Assembly: GCA_045586185.1 (NCBI GenBank)
Contig: JAZMZV010000274.1
Location: forward strand, 1 to 64,000
Direction of reading: 5' to 3'
Source of the DNA: RUG11551 sp045586185
GTDB taxonomy: Bacteria; Planctomycetota; Planctomycetia; Pirellulales; Thermoguttaceae
DNA length: 64,000 nt
This document shows positions 1 to 6,214 of the stretch, in pieces; the stretch's first letter is position 1; the number at the start of each line of letters is the position of its first letter. A program made the translations under genes and the position numbers. Under the pieces are notes generated by a model. The model did no database searches and was not told the DNA's origin. It worked only from the letters and a program-made list of their open reading frames with translations.

Positions 1-163
1 AGTAGGGAATAGGAAATAGGCGCGAAGCGCATCCGCTAGAACTGCGTAGCAGTTCAACATTAATAGCCGTGGGTTTTAACCCACGGAGGGAGTAGGGAGT
101 AGTTTTTAAATTCGCCGCAGGCGAATAACTATTCCCTATTCCCCATTCCCTATTCCCTATTCT
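1..163. repeat. Heptamer-arm palindromic element 1 (core A)
   Basis: Left arm of AGTAGGG/AATAGGA-type 7-base units, then a core (19-89) with GCGCGAAGCGC and two perfect hairpins: 39-55 (7-bp stem, loop GTA) and 67-86 (8-bp stem, loop TTTA). A second AGTAGGG array follows, then the palindrome TTCGCC-GCA-GGCGAA near 112-126 and a right arm of ATTCCCT units, the reverse complement of the left word. The same core recurs at 25663-25732. The element abuts the stop codon of the next gene. Confidence 0.85.
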
Positions 164-362
164 AATGGCTAACAATCTCAAACGGACTTTGTGAATTGAG
201 CCGCTGTTCAATCCAGGCGGCGGTTTCGCGAAGGGACTTGAGGTATTCCGCCCATTTGATTTCCTGTCCATCGATACTGTACGTCGGCTTGGGCGCGGCG
301 GTAATTTCAGCGATTCTTTCGAGAATCTGAGCGTGTATGGTTCGTAATATTGTTTCGTTCAT
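162..362 (-). CDS. Small phage-cassette protein, function unknown
   Basis: A 66-residue soluble protein with no signal peptide or membrane segment. The N-terminal half is a predicted helix (NETILRTIHAQILERIAEIT), followed by a short YSIDGQEIKW stretch and a second helix ending EQRLNSQSP. Small proteins of this style occur among the head-tail genes of tailed phages, and this one is the last complete gene of the phage cassette inside the window, downstream of the LamG-type gene. I do not recognise a function. Its stop lies at the inner edge of repeat element 1 and its start about 20 bases from element 2, so it is boxed in by repeats. Real-gene status rests on position, frame and sensible composition. 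Confidence 0.6.
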   Translation of the reverse strand: MNETILRTIHAQILERIAEITAAPKPTYSIDGQEIKWAEYLKSLRETAAWIEQRLNSQSPFEIVSH

Positions 363-381
363 GATAGTGAGGGGTAATGTG

Positions 382-464
382 AATTAGCAATTGTCAATTA
401 GCAATTATCAATTATTGAGGCGCGAAGCGTAATTGCTCATTGCTAATTGCTCATTGCTAATTTA
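382..464. repeat. Heptamer-arm palindromic element 2
   Basis: Left arm AATTAGC/AATTGTC/AATTATC units, core GAGGCGCGAAGCG, right arm with alternating ATTGCTC and ATTGCTA units. The right end covers the TAA stop codon of the LamG-type gene. Confidence 0.85.
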
Positions 465-1103
465 TATATTGTCTCCTACGGTAAATTCGCCGGAGCCGGA
501 GTTGGTGTAAAATGTGTTGGAAACGAGGTCGTACATTCCGGGTTTATTATCCGTTTTTCGGTAACAGGGTATATAATCTGCCGCTTTAGCCTCGTTGATG
601 TAACACTTCCAGTAGTATATTGCTACGCTTGCTTTTTGTCCTGAGACGCCGTTGTTGTCATATAAATAGATGTTTCTTCCCGCGTATGTATTGCTATACG
701 ATGTGCTGGCCAGGGCAACTCCGTTGTGAGTTCCTGTAATCAGCTTGTTGGCATCGTCCATTGTATAATCAAGCGTATTTTCAAGCAATGAAGAAAAGAC
801 GCTGTTGCTGCTTGCAGCCCCTCTATTGCCAGCTCCCACGCCTATATTGTCGTTCGTATAGCCGTACACGACCGCCGTTCTGTACGTCTGCTGCGCCCCC
901 ATAATTGTCTGGTTGTAGAAGTGTCCGCCGCTAAACTTCATTTTTACGGTCAAGACGTCTCCCGTTGTTGGATTAATTTGTGTGTCTATGTATTGACTTT
1001 TGCTGCTCTTTAAGTATTCCACTTGTTGATATCCAGCGGGTAACAATCCCCCGCTGTAAAAAAGTCTCATTATTGATCGACAGAAAAACTGAGCCTGATT
1101 CAT
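462..1103 (-). CDS. Phage tail/receptor-binding protein with LamG-like domain
   Basis: A 213-residue protein. From about residue 20 it carries LLPAGYQQVEYL followed by SQYIDTQINPTTGD, the typical opening of a concanavalin/LamG-like jelly-roll module seen in many gut phage tail and host adhesin proteins. The end, YIPCYRKTDNKPGMYDLVSN followed by FYTNSGSGEF, is the equally typical closing motif of that family. By family analogy it binds carbohydrate or another surface ligand at the phage tail tip; this is inference. It lies distal to the head genes in the phage cassette, where tail genes are expected. A diverged copy of its first 27 codons sits directly upstream (1104-1185). The stop codon is inside repeat element 2. 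Family assignment is good; the exact phage role is less sure. Confidence 0.8.
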   Translation of the reverse strand: MNQAQFFCRSIMRLFYSGGLLPAGYQQVEYLKSSKSQYIDTQINPTTGDVLTVKMKFSGGHFYNQTIMGAQQTYRTAVVYGYTNDNIGVGAGNRGAASSNSVFSSLLENTLDYTMDDANKLITGTHNGVALASTSYSNTYAGRNIYLYDNNGVSGQKASVAIYYWKCYINEAKAADYIPCYRKTDNKPGMYDLVSNTFYTNSGSGEFTVGDNI

Positions 1104-1185
1104 TTTGTTGACCTTCAGCGGGTAATAATCTCACGCTGTTACAAATTTTCTTAATTGTTCGACAGTAAAAAAGCGCCTGATTCAT
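1104..1185 (-). pseudogene. Degenerate tandem copy of the LamG gene start
   Basis: These 82 bases repeat the first 82 bases of the neighbouring LamG-type gene with roughly a quarter of positions changed. Read in frame from the ATG at 1185 they give MNQALFYCRTIKKI, then LLPAEGQQ, matching MNQAQFFCRSIMRL and LLPAGYQQ of the intact gene. Because 82 is not a multiple of three, the copy runs out of frame at the real start and continues as a short meaningless frame. The simplest reading is the leftover 5' end of a second tandem LamG gene removed by recombination. Confidence 0.6.
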
Positions 1186-1216
1186 TTTATAATTTTTTAA
1201 TCTTGACCGTTGCCGC

Positions 1217-1612
1217 TTACAAAACAAACAATCTGTATCGAATCAGAAACGACGAGGCGCCCAGGGCGACAAGTCGGAACTCGACAAGATAATGCCGCCC
1301 CGATTTGGCAAAAGGACTGGCATATCTGTCGGTAACGATTAACGTCCAGCAAAAATTGAATCCTTTGTCGTCTTCCGTCCAATGGGGATTCTTTTGAAGC
1401 TGGTTAAACAAAACGTCCGAGACGTTCAGCGCGACTTTGGAATGTCCGATAATTGCGGTTCGCGATTCCGGCTTGCCGTCGTTGAGCAAATAAACGCTGT
1501 AGGTTATGGAGTCGACGTCAGACGGTTTAATCAGCGATCCGTTGAAGTCGACAATGCGCGCCATAAACGTCGCCGATCCGTCTTGAAATACTGTTGCGTG
1601 ATAATCGTGCAT
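1217..1612 (-). CDS. Phage structural-cassette protein, unknown
   Basis: A 131-residue protein without signal peptide or membrane helix. It contains mostly beta-type sequence (ATVFQDGSATFMARIVDF, SITYSVYLLNDGK, FNFCWTLIVTDRYASPF), with a PSDVDSITYSVY stretch and a GRHYLVEFRLVAL ending that suggest an immunoglobulin-like or tail-baseplate beta-sandwich. Similar small beta-rich proteins occur between head and tail genes of phages. It lies in line with the LamG gene downstream and a related beta-rich protein upstream (1949-2509), all on the minus strand. No specific function is recognised. Confidence 0.65.
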   Translation of the reverse strand: MHDYHATVFQDGSATFMARIVDFNGSLIKPSDVDSITYSVYLLNDGKPESRTAIIGHSKVALNVSDVLFNQLQKNPHWTEDDKGFNFCWTLIVTDRYASPFAKSGRHYLVEFRLVALGASSFLIRYRLFVL

Positions 1613-1617
1613 GATAT

Positions 1618-1713
1618 TAGGGAGTAGGGAATGGGGAGTAGGGAGTAGGGAGTGGTATTAAAATTCGCCGCAGGCGAATTACTATTCCCTATTCCCTATT
1701 TCCTATTCCCTTA
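1618..1713. repeat. Heptamer-arm palindromic element 3
   Basis: Left arm of AGTAGGG/AATGGGG units, core TTCGCC-GCA-GGCGAA around 1664-1678, right arm of ATTCCCT units. The core palindrome is the same as the second one in element 1. The left end lies just upstream of the start codon of the 1217-1612 gene. Confidence 0.85.
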
Positions 1714-1841
1714 ACAACGCATTGCTTCTCTGCGGTCGGAACGTAAACGCAGGCGGCTTCTACCGACCCAAACCGAAACCGTCGCGGACAGGACTTCCAA
1801 AACAGGATGCGCCGTAAAATATCGAAAAAGGATGGCTTCAT
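1689..1841 (-). CDS. Possible 50-residue phage protein
   Basis: An ATG at 1841 opens a 50-codon frame, MKPSFFDILRRILFWKS..., ending at a TAG inside repeat element 3. It fills the only unexplained non-repeat stretch between elements 3 and 4, and its start is right at the edge of element 4, as for other genes here. An amphipathic, basic N-terminus (DILRRILFWK) is the only notable feature. A longer overlapping frame (1711-1935) is mostly translated repeat and is less likely. Evidence is weak: spacing only. Confidence 0.3.
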   Translation of the reverse strand: MKPSFFDILRRILFWKSCPRRFRFGSVEAACVYVPTAEKQCVVKGIGNRE

Positions 1842-1843
1842 GA

Positions 1844-1950
1844 TAATTAGGAATTAGGAATTCGGAATTCGGAATTGGCTCAAAGCGCCACAAATAACCA
1901 TCGGTGAACGCGAAGCGTAATTCCGCATTCCGCATTACGCATTACGAATT
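1844..1950. repeat. Heptamer-arm palindromic element 4 (core C)
   Basis: Left arm of AATTAGG/AATTCGG units, core (1878-1922) containing CAAAGCGCC, then ACCATCG and AACGCGAAGCGTAATT, right arm of ATTCCGC/ATTACGC units. The core matches that of element 7 (5119-5164) at nearly every position although the arms use another word. Confidence 0.85.
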
Positions 1951-2509
1951 AATTCACTCCCGTTACCGGCTCGGCGGAGACGTTCGTTGTAACGTTTTTA
2001 GTCGCGTGCAGCGTTTCGCCGTCTGTCCGGTAAATCGACCAGGTTTTATCGGCGTTGAGCTTGCTTTCCAGCGCGCCCAAAACCAGAGTCGTCAGGGAAT
2101 GTTCCGCTGCGGTCGCCTCGACGTTGGACACGGACCGGGCCAGCGCCGCGTCCGCGATCTGATTGGCGGTCGGGATGTCGGCGGCAGTCAGCGTCGACAG
2201 CCCGGACTGAATCTGGGCGACGGTCGGAACCGCCGGGACGGTAACAATCGTCATCGGCATGGCGGCGGCAGATGCGTGCGAAAACGTCAGCACGACAACG
2301 TCCGCGTTCATTTCCGCCGCGGTCAGGACGATTTTATAAATCCCGGGCGAATGACTGGCGTCGACTTCCACCGCTGAATTCGTCGCCAGCGCCGGAGCGC
2401 CGCCGTCCAGCGACACGTAAACGCTGATCGACGTCGCTCCCGTTACAGGACTCCCGTCCGACGGATTATACACAAAAAACGGGATCGTAGCTGATTGGTT
2501 TTTGATCAT
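1949..2509 (-). CDS. Phage structural protein, beta-rich, probable tail/baseplate
   Basis: A 186-residue protein. Residues 1-85 form a beta-sandwich-like module (ATIPFFVYNPSDGSPVTGAT, SISVYVSLDGGAP, SPGIYKIVLTAAEMNADVVV) resembling the polymer-like N-terminal domains of baseplate/upper-fibre proteins. The second half is Ala/Thr-rich and helical with a TAADIPTANQIADAAL stretch, and the C-terminus reads ETLHATKNVTTNVSAEPVTGV. Such proteins usually attach tail fibres or decorate the virion, which is inferred here. Its ATG overlaps the stop of the upstream gene by four bases (2506-2509), so the two are translationally coupled. Confidence 0.65.
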   Translation of the reverse strand: MIKNQSATIPFFVYNPSDGSPVTGATSISVYVSLDGGAPALATNSAVEVDASHSPGIYKIVLTAAEMNADVVVLTFSHASAAAMPMTIVTVPAVPTVAQIQSGLSTLTAADIPTANQIADAALARSVSNVEATAAEHSLTTLVLGALESKLNADKTWSIYRTDGETLHATKNVTTNVSAEPVTGVN

Positions 2510-2757
2510 GGTTCGCTATTTGTTTCTAATTGAATCTCGTTTACCGTCCAGACTTCTACGATGGCGGATTCTTCTTGTCGCCACGATTTTGTAACGTATT
2601 GGGTTTCGGGGTTGTAGTCCGGAACGGGTGTTGTGGCAAGGGGGTATCCCAAGCCCAGCTGGACGACGAGCGCGTCGGGCGGGTTGGCGATGCGCCGGTT
2701 CTCGTGTCGAATCGATCGAACGCGAACGGGGCTGCCGTTAATAAGGTTGTAGGTCAT
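2506..2757 (-). CDS. Small phage protein, unknown
   Basis: An 83-residue acidic protein (MTYNLINGSPVRVRSIRHEN at the start, then YVTKSWRQEESAIVEVWTVN). The late motif, a tryptophan-rich line between a Pro/Asn-rich centre and a short charged tail, resembles small XkdW-like baseplate-region proteins of tailed phages; this is a loose resemblance. Its stop overlaps the start of the following gene by four bases (ATGA), indicating one operon. A short direct repeat of the sequence around its start (AAGGTTGTAGGTCAT) appears at 2744-2758 and again at 2810-2824, where it covers the end of the upstream gene and so may be a small duplication. Confidence 0.6.
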   Translation of the reverse strand: MTYNLINGSPVRVRSIRHENRRIANPPDALVVQLGLGYPLATTPVPDYNPETQYVTKSWRQEESAIVEVWTVNEIQLETNSEP

Positions 2758-2819
2758 AATTTATCTTCCCGACATTTGCGTCGGGAGCATCTGTTTGCAG
2801 TCGATAGCAAGGTTGTAGG

Positions 2820-3173
2820 TCATTCTAAAACGCTCACTTTCTGGACGGTTCCGACATACGTTCCGAATCCCTTTTCGATTGCGACGCGGTACCGGGTCTC
2901 GGCGGCGGGAATGAAGACGCCGTCGGCGCAGTCGGCGCCTTCAAAAATCCAGTCGTTGGCGCCGTCGGCGGGATAGGAAAACGTCGGGGCGCTGGCGGGC
3001 GCTGCGAATTCAAATCCGCTGTATTTCATGCCCGCGGCGGCGGACAGGTTGATCTCGGTTATGGCAGAGGAAGAGAACGTATAAAGCGTATTGTTCGCCA
3101 GCGTCAACGTTATGCTGGCAGAGGAAATCGTTATTTCCGCCGTCTTCGCGACGGGCGAGAGCTGGTAAAGCAT
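2820..3173 (-). CDS. Small phage structural protein, unknown
   Basis: A 117-residue beta-rich protein. The N-terminal part (AEITISSASITLTLANNTLY) is an alternating Ser/Thr-Ile/Leu beta pattern and the centre has FSYPADGANDWIFEGADC. It ends near a TRYRVAIEKGFGTYVGTVQK stretch. The content fits a capsid decoration or tail-tube type protein and it sits directly after the major capsid gene in transcription order, where head-completion or decoration proteins are usual. No named family is recognised. Two cysteine residues only; no membrane segment or signal peptide. Confidence 0.6.
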   Translation of the reverse strand: MLYQLSPVAKTAEITISSASITLTLANNTLYTFSSSAITEINLSAAAGMKYSGFEFAAPASAPTFSYPADGANDWIFEGADCADGVFIPAAETRYRVAIEKGFGTYVGTVQKVSVLE

Positions 3174-3177
3174 GATA

Positions 3178-3270
3178 TTAATTCGTAATGCGGAATTCGG
3201 AATTCGGAGTTACGCAAGTGCTCATCTAAAGATATTTCCGCATTCCGCATTCCGAATTCCTAATTAATTA
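3178..3270. repeat. Heptamer-arm palindromic element 5
   Basis: Left arm AATGCGG/AATTCGG units, short core TTACGCAAGTGCTC, right arm ATTCCGC/ATTCCGA units. It fills the space between the capsid gene stop and the next gene start almost exactly. Confidence 0.8.
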
Positions 3271-3272
3271 AA

Positions 3273-4436
3273 TCATCCAGTGCATTTGACAACGTAGCGC
3301 GGGTCGAGCACGGCTGGGACGCCGCGTTCAGACGCCTTGTAACGGACAAGAATGTCGCGTTCAAAGTTGGCGTCGGAATTGACTACAGAGCGGGTAACGG
3401 TAATGGGCCAGTTTTCCATGTAGGCAAACGCCTTTTTGAAGTCGCCGAGGTACCAGTACTTCTTCGCATCGTCGGCGCTGACGCCGGAGGCGATAAGGCG
3501 TCGGTACGCCAAGGCGCTGTCCATGACGTCGTAATGGCGCAGCGGGTTTCGGGTTGTAGTCGACTGGAAGTCCGACAGGTTGAAGACGACTTCCCCGTCG
3601 AGGAACGTTCTGGCGGCGGCGAACCGGTACGCCGGCATGACGAGTACGGACTTCGGCTGAATGAGAATCGGCTCGCCGGTGGTCGGGTCGAGGGCGTCGG
3701 CGAAAAGCTGTTCCGCCTTGTCGACGTTTTTGTAATCGACCAGCTCGTTGCTTGCCAGCTCGTTAATCCAGGGGCTTCCGGCTGCGGAATAGTACGTGTT
3801 GTAGGACGAGCCGTTGAACTTGTACGTGTTAGTAACGCCCAGCACGCAGTCGAGAATGCGCTTTTCCTTGTTGAGTCCCAGCGCCTCGCCCGCTTCTTCC
3901 GCCCGGCGGAGGATGAGGTTAGTGCGGTCAAAGAAAATCGCCTCGCGGGTAATCGGAACGATCAGACCGCGCTTGACGGTCTCCGGCGTTTCGGTGTACT
4001 CTTCCGACAGCCCGGCGTTGGGGTACGGCATGCCCGGCGCGACTTCCATCGCCTCGTCGCCCAGACGTCCGATGCCGGGAATCTTTTCGCCGCTAAAGCG
4101 AGTGGGAATCGTGCTGACGGCGCGGCTGAGAACAAAGGCTTCGTTCTGATACGCCTGACGAATTTTCGTGAAAATAATCTGTCCGGAAATGTTCAAAAAC
4201 GCGGTCAGGTCAACGCCGTCGGATTCCGAAACGACAGCGCCTGAGTTGTTGCGCGGGTCAAGAGAACGAACCCATTGAGAGCCGTTTTCGACAACCGTTT
4301 CCGCCAGATCGCGAATCGAGAAATCTTCCGGGGCGAGCTGACCTTCGTTTAACGCTTCCGACAGATGGTTCACCGTCCGGGCTGCCCCGTCGAGTTCAAA
4401 CTGTCGCTTGAGTTCTTTGTAGTTGAGTGTGTTCAT
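3273..4436 (-). CDS. Major capsid protein
   Basis: A 387-residue protein when started at the ATG at 4436 (MNTLNYKELKRQFEL); an upstream ATG at 4490 would add 18 residues translated from repeat element 6, so the later start is preferred. The pattern is that of HK97-fold, Mu gpT-like capsid proteins: a helical N-arm, then FSGEKIPGIGRLGDEAMEVA and YTETPETVKRGLIVPITREA (E-loop region), IFFDRTNLILRRAEEAGEAL (spine helix) and a C-terminal region with LVMPAYRFAAARTF and NWPITVTRSVVN. It forms the icosahedral shell. Order protease - decoration - capsid is the classic head-module arrangement and supports the call strongly. No frameshift or truncation is seen. Confidence 0.88.
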   Translation of the reverse strand: MNTLNYKELKRQFELDGAARTVNHLSEALNEGQLAPEDFSIRDLAETVVENGSQWVRSLDPRNNSGAVVSESDGVDLTAFLNISGQIIFTKIRQAYQNEAFVLSRAVSTIPTRFSGEKIPGIGRLGDEAMEVAPGMPYPNAGLSEEYTETPETVKRGLIVPITREAIFFDRTNLILRRAEEAGEALGLNKEKRILDCVLGVTNTYKFNGSSYNTYYSAAGSPWINELASNELVDYKNVDKAEQLFADALDPTTGEPILIQPKSVLVMPAYRFAAARTFLDGEVVFNLSDFQSTTTRNPLRHYDVMDSALAYRRLIASGVSADDAKKYWYLGDFKKAFAYMENWPITVTRSVVNSDANFERDILVRYKASERGVPAVLDPRYVVKCTG

Positions 4437-4474
4437 GGTGGGAATATTGAAAAAGTGTGATGAGAAAGTGATTG

Positions 4475-4557
4475 AATTAGCAATTAGCAATTAGCAATTA
4501 GCAATTGAGGCGGCGCTTTGCGATAATTGCTAATTGATAATTGACAATTGCTAATTG
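4475..4557. repeat. Heptamer-arm palindromic element 6
   Basis: The cleanest example: left arm of four consecutive AATTAGC units, core GAGGCGGCGCTTTGCG, right arm of ATTGCTA/ATTGATA units. Lies between the decoration-protein gene and the capsid gene; the right end overlaps the last codons of the decoration gene. Confidence 0.9.
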
Positions 4558-5057
4558 GAACTGCTGCTGGTCGACGGTACCGATTGAGCATCGATGGTCA
4601 GACCGCCGGTGAAAATCGTGGAGGCGATTTGAATATAGACGTTTTCGACGTTAGCGGCTTCCGCTCGAATAACGCGTCCGACGGCGCAGCGGGAATTTGT
4701 AACAGCGACGACTTTCTGGTCTTCGAGTTTGTTTCCGCTGGAATTGGCGGCTGGCGCGACGAAATCGCCGAAGGCAAATTGAGCGCTGGCGCACGGGAAC
4801 TGGAACGCGCCGGATGTGGCGATGCGAACTTTACTCGCCGTTCCTTCCGGTTTCGCCTGCATGGCAACGCCGAGGAACTTGGCGCGGAATCCCGACTGCG
4901 TCGCCGCCAGGTTCGAGCTGAAAGTAAACGCAGACGCCGGTTTAACGGCTCCGTCGTCGAGATAAACAAGATCTCCCATCGAAATGGAAGTTGTACTGGG
5001 TACATCGACGGTAACGGGATTCGTTTCTCCCCACCGCCATCGCATGGAATTGGTCAT
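4551..5057 (-). CDS. Capsid decoration (cement) protein, DUF2190-like
   Basis: A 168-residue protein. It follows the DUF2190/capsid-cement pattern: an early VTVDVPSTTSISMGDLVYLD stretch, a central KFLGVAMQAKPEGTASKVRI, then FQFPCASAQFAFGDFVAPA and a late VAVTNSRCAVGRVIR. Such proteins bind the outside of the capsid lattice and stiffen the head. It lies between the prohead protease and the major capsid gene, which is where cement proteins are normally encoded. The Ser-rich C-terminus (SVPSTSSSSN) partly derives from the edge of repeat element 6, so the last few residues may be a late addition. Confidence 0.78.
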   Translation of the reverse strand: MTNSMRWRWGETNPVTVDVPSTTSISMGDLVYLDDGAVKPASAFTFSSNLAATQSGFRAKFLGVAMQAKPEGTASKVRIATSGAFQFPCASAQFAFGDFVAPAANSSGNKLEDQKVVAVTNSRCAVGRVIRAEAANVENVYIQIASTIFTGGLTIDAQSVPSTSSSSN

Positions 5058-5087
5058 AGTAATAAAGTTGGTTAAAGGGTTAATGTA

Positions 5088-5190
5088 ATTAGTGATTAGT
5101 AATTAGTAATTAGTAATTGGCGCAAAGCGCCTCAAAAAACCATCGAGGAACGCGAAGCGTAATTACTCATTACTAATTACTCATTACTAA
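5088..5190. repeat. Heptamer-arm palindromic element 7 (core C)
   Basis: Left arm of TAATTAG units, core 5119-5164 (GGCGCAAAGCGCC, then ACCATCG, then AACGCGAAGCGTAATT), right arm with alternating ATTACTC and ATTACTA units. Core shared with element 4; alternating right-arm pattern shared with element 2. Confidence 0.88.
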
Positions 5191-6053
5191 TTTTTCAAAC
5201 GTCGTACGAAGTCCTCGAGCGTTTCTTCTTTGACTGCTGTTTGCTGCCAAGCCGAGGGCGGGCAGAGCGGGGCGGATTCCGTAACAGAACGGTTTTCGAG
5301 CGTCTGACAAAGCTGTTCGAGTCGCTCTTCCAGTTTTTCAAACGATTCAATCAGACGGTTAAAGCGGTCGTCTGCCGACTCGGTTTCAGTCGAGGCAGTA
5401 GGCAGTAGGCAGTAGGGAGTAGGGTTTTCCGCAGTGGTTTCAGTAGGATTTAAATTCGCCGAAGGCGAACTACTATTGCCTATTGCCTCTTGCCTACTGC
5501 CTAACTGCGCCGAAGGCGAATCACTATTGCCTACTGCCTCTTGCCTACTGCCTAAATCTGGGTCTTCCGACTCAAACAGACCGTTGGTCGTAGCGGGATC
5601 GGCGACGAGGTCAACGCTGATAACGCGAACGATTTTATCGATGATTGTCATGTCGTTTTCCTGATGATAAACCGCCTCGACGCAATGCGAGAACCCGACG
5701 TTGCCCGGCGCGTTGTGAGCGTCCCAAAGCAATTGTTTCGCCTGGGCGTGGTTGGGATTGTAATGGAAATCGGCAAACAGCCCGGAGTTCTCCTTGAAGA
5801 CGACGTTGGAAACCGTCCCGATTCTGTCACGGTAATCGCGGGGAAGCCGGGCGGCTTCTTTGGAAACGTGGTTGACGTTGACCTTCGCTCCCTCGTACAG
5901 AGGCGCCGCTTCCCGAAGAACCTCCGGCGGATAAACGCGGCCGTTGCGCGACGTGAGTCCCAAAATCTTAACTCCGGAAATCAAACCGGAATCCGAATCG
6001 TTCGTCATCGGACTCGCTTCTCCGGCTGAAAACTCATGAAAAATTTGTTGCAT
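5187..6053 (-). CDS. Prohead protease with in-frame repeat insertion
   Basis: A 288-residue head-maturation protease. The first 160 residues match the family: SGVKILGLTSRNGRVYPPEV, a candidate catalytic His62 in KVNVNHV and Ser122 in NVGFSHCVEA, and DLVADPATTNGLFES closing the domain. It cleaves scaffold and capsid N-termini during head assembly. Residues about 167-222 (two LGSRQEA.GNS copies, then PYCLLPTAS) are the translation of a heptamer repeat element (5390-5560), so this linker is an insertion, not part of the ancestral protein. A coiled-coil tail (FNRLIESFEKLEERLEQLCQ), typical of a scaffold-like C-terminus, follows. The protease domain appears intact. Neighbours are portal upstream and cement protein downstream. 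Confidence 0.87.
   Translation of the reverse strand: MQQIFHEFSAGEASPMTNDSDSGLISGVKILGLTSRNGRVYPPEVLREAAPLYEGAKVNVNHVSKEAARLPRDYRDRIGTVSNVVFKENSGLFADFHYNPNHAQAKQLLWDAHNAPGNVGFSHCVEAVYHQENDMTIIDKIVRVISVDLVADPATTNGLFESEDPDLGSRQEAVGNSDSPSAQLGSRQEAIGNSSSPSANLNPTETTAENPTPYCLLPTASTETESADDRFNRLIESFEKLEERLEQLCQTLENRSVTESAPLCPPSAWQQTAVKEETLEDFVRRLKN
5390..5560. repeat. Heptamer element 8, translated inside the protease gene
   Basis: Left arm of AGTAGGC/AGTAGGG units, core TTCGCC-GAA-GGCGAA, right arm of CTATTGCCTATTGCC units; then a second GCGCC-GAA-GGCG core with another right arm. The two successive copies give the two LGSRQEA repeats in the protein. Frame is kept throughout. Confidence 0.85.
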
Positions 6054-6090
6054 AGTTGAATCCTTGGTTATACGTGGTGTTTGTAATTTA

Positions 6091-6214
6091 TAGTGCGTAG
6101 TGCATAGTGCGTAGTGCGTAGTGCATAGTGCGTAGTGCGTAGCGCTAGTGGATAGTGGATAGTGAGGGGGCGCTTTGCGTCCTATGCACTAAGTACTATG
6201 CACTAAGTACTACT
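6091..6214. repeat. Heptamer-arm palindromic element 9
   Basis: Left arm of at least seven AGTGCGT/AGTGCAT units in a row, then AGTGGAT units, core GGGGGCGCTTTGCGTCC, right arm of ATGCACTAAGTACT units. The right end supplies the last codons and the TAG stop of the portal gene. Confidence 0.88.

Noticed and set aside
382..464. Heptamer arrays as possible CRISPR repeats
   Set aside because: Units are 7 bases with no spacers, and no cas gene is visible.
462..1185. LamG start duplication as a diversity-generating retroelement (template/variable repeat)
   Set aside because: No reverse transcriptase gene, the copy is at the gene start rather than its end, and the changes are not adenine-specific.
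1711..1935. A 74-codon frame with repeat-type text (IPNSEFLIPNYH)
   Set aside because: More than half is translated element 4; the shorter 50-codon frame in another phase fits the non-repeat DNA better.
3534..4244. A 236-codon plus-strand frame opposite the capsid gene
   Set aside because: Antisense shadow of a well-supported capsid protein; the composition is Arg/Gly/Val-rich without motifs.
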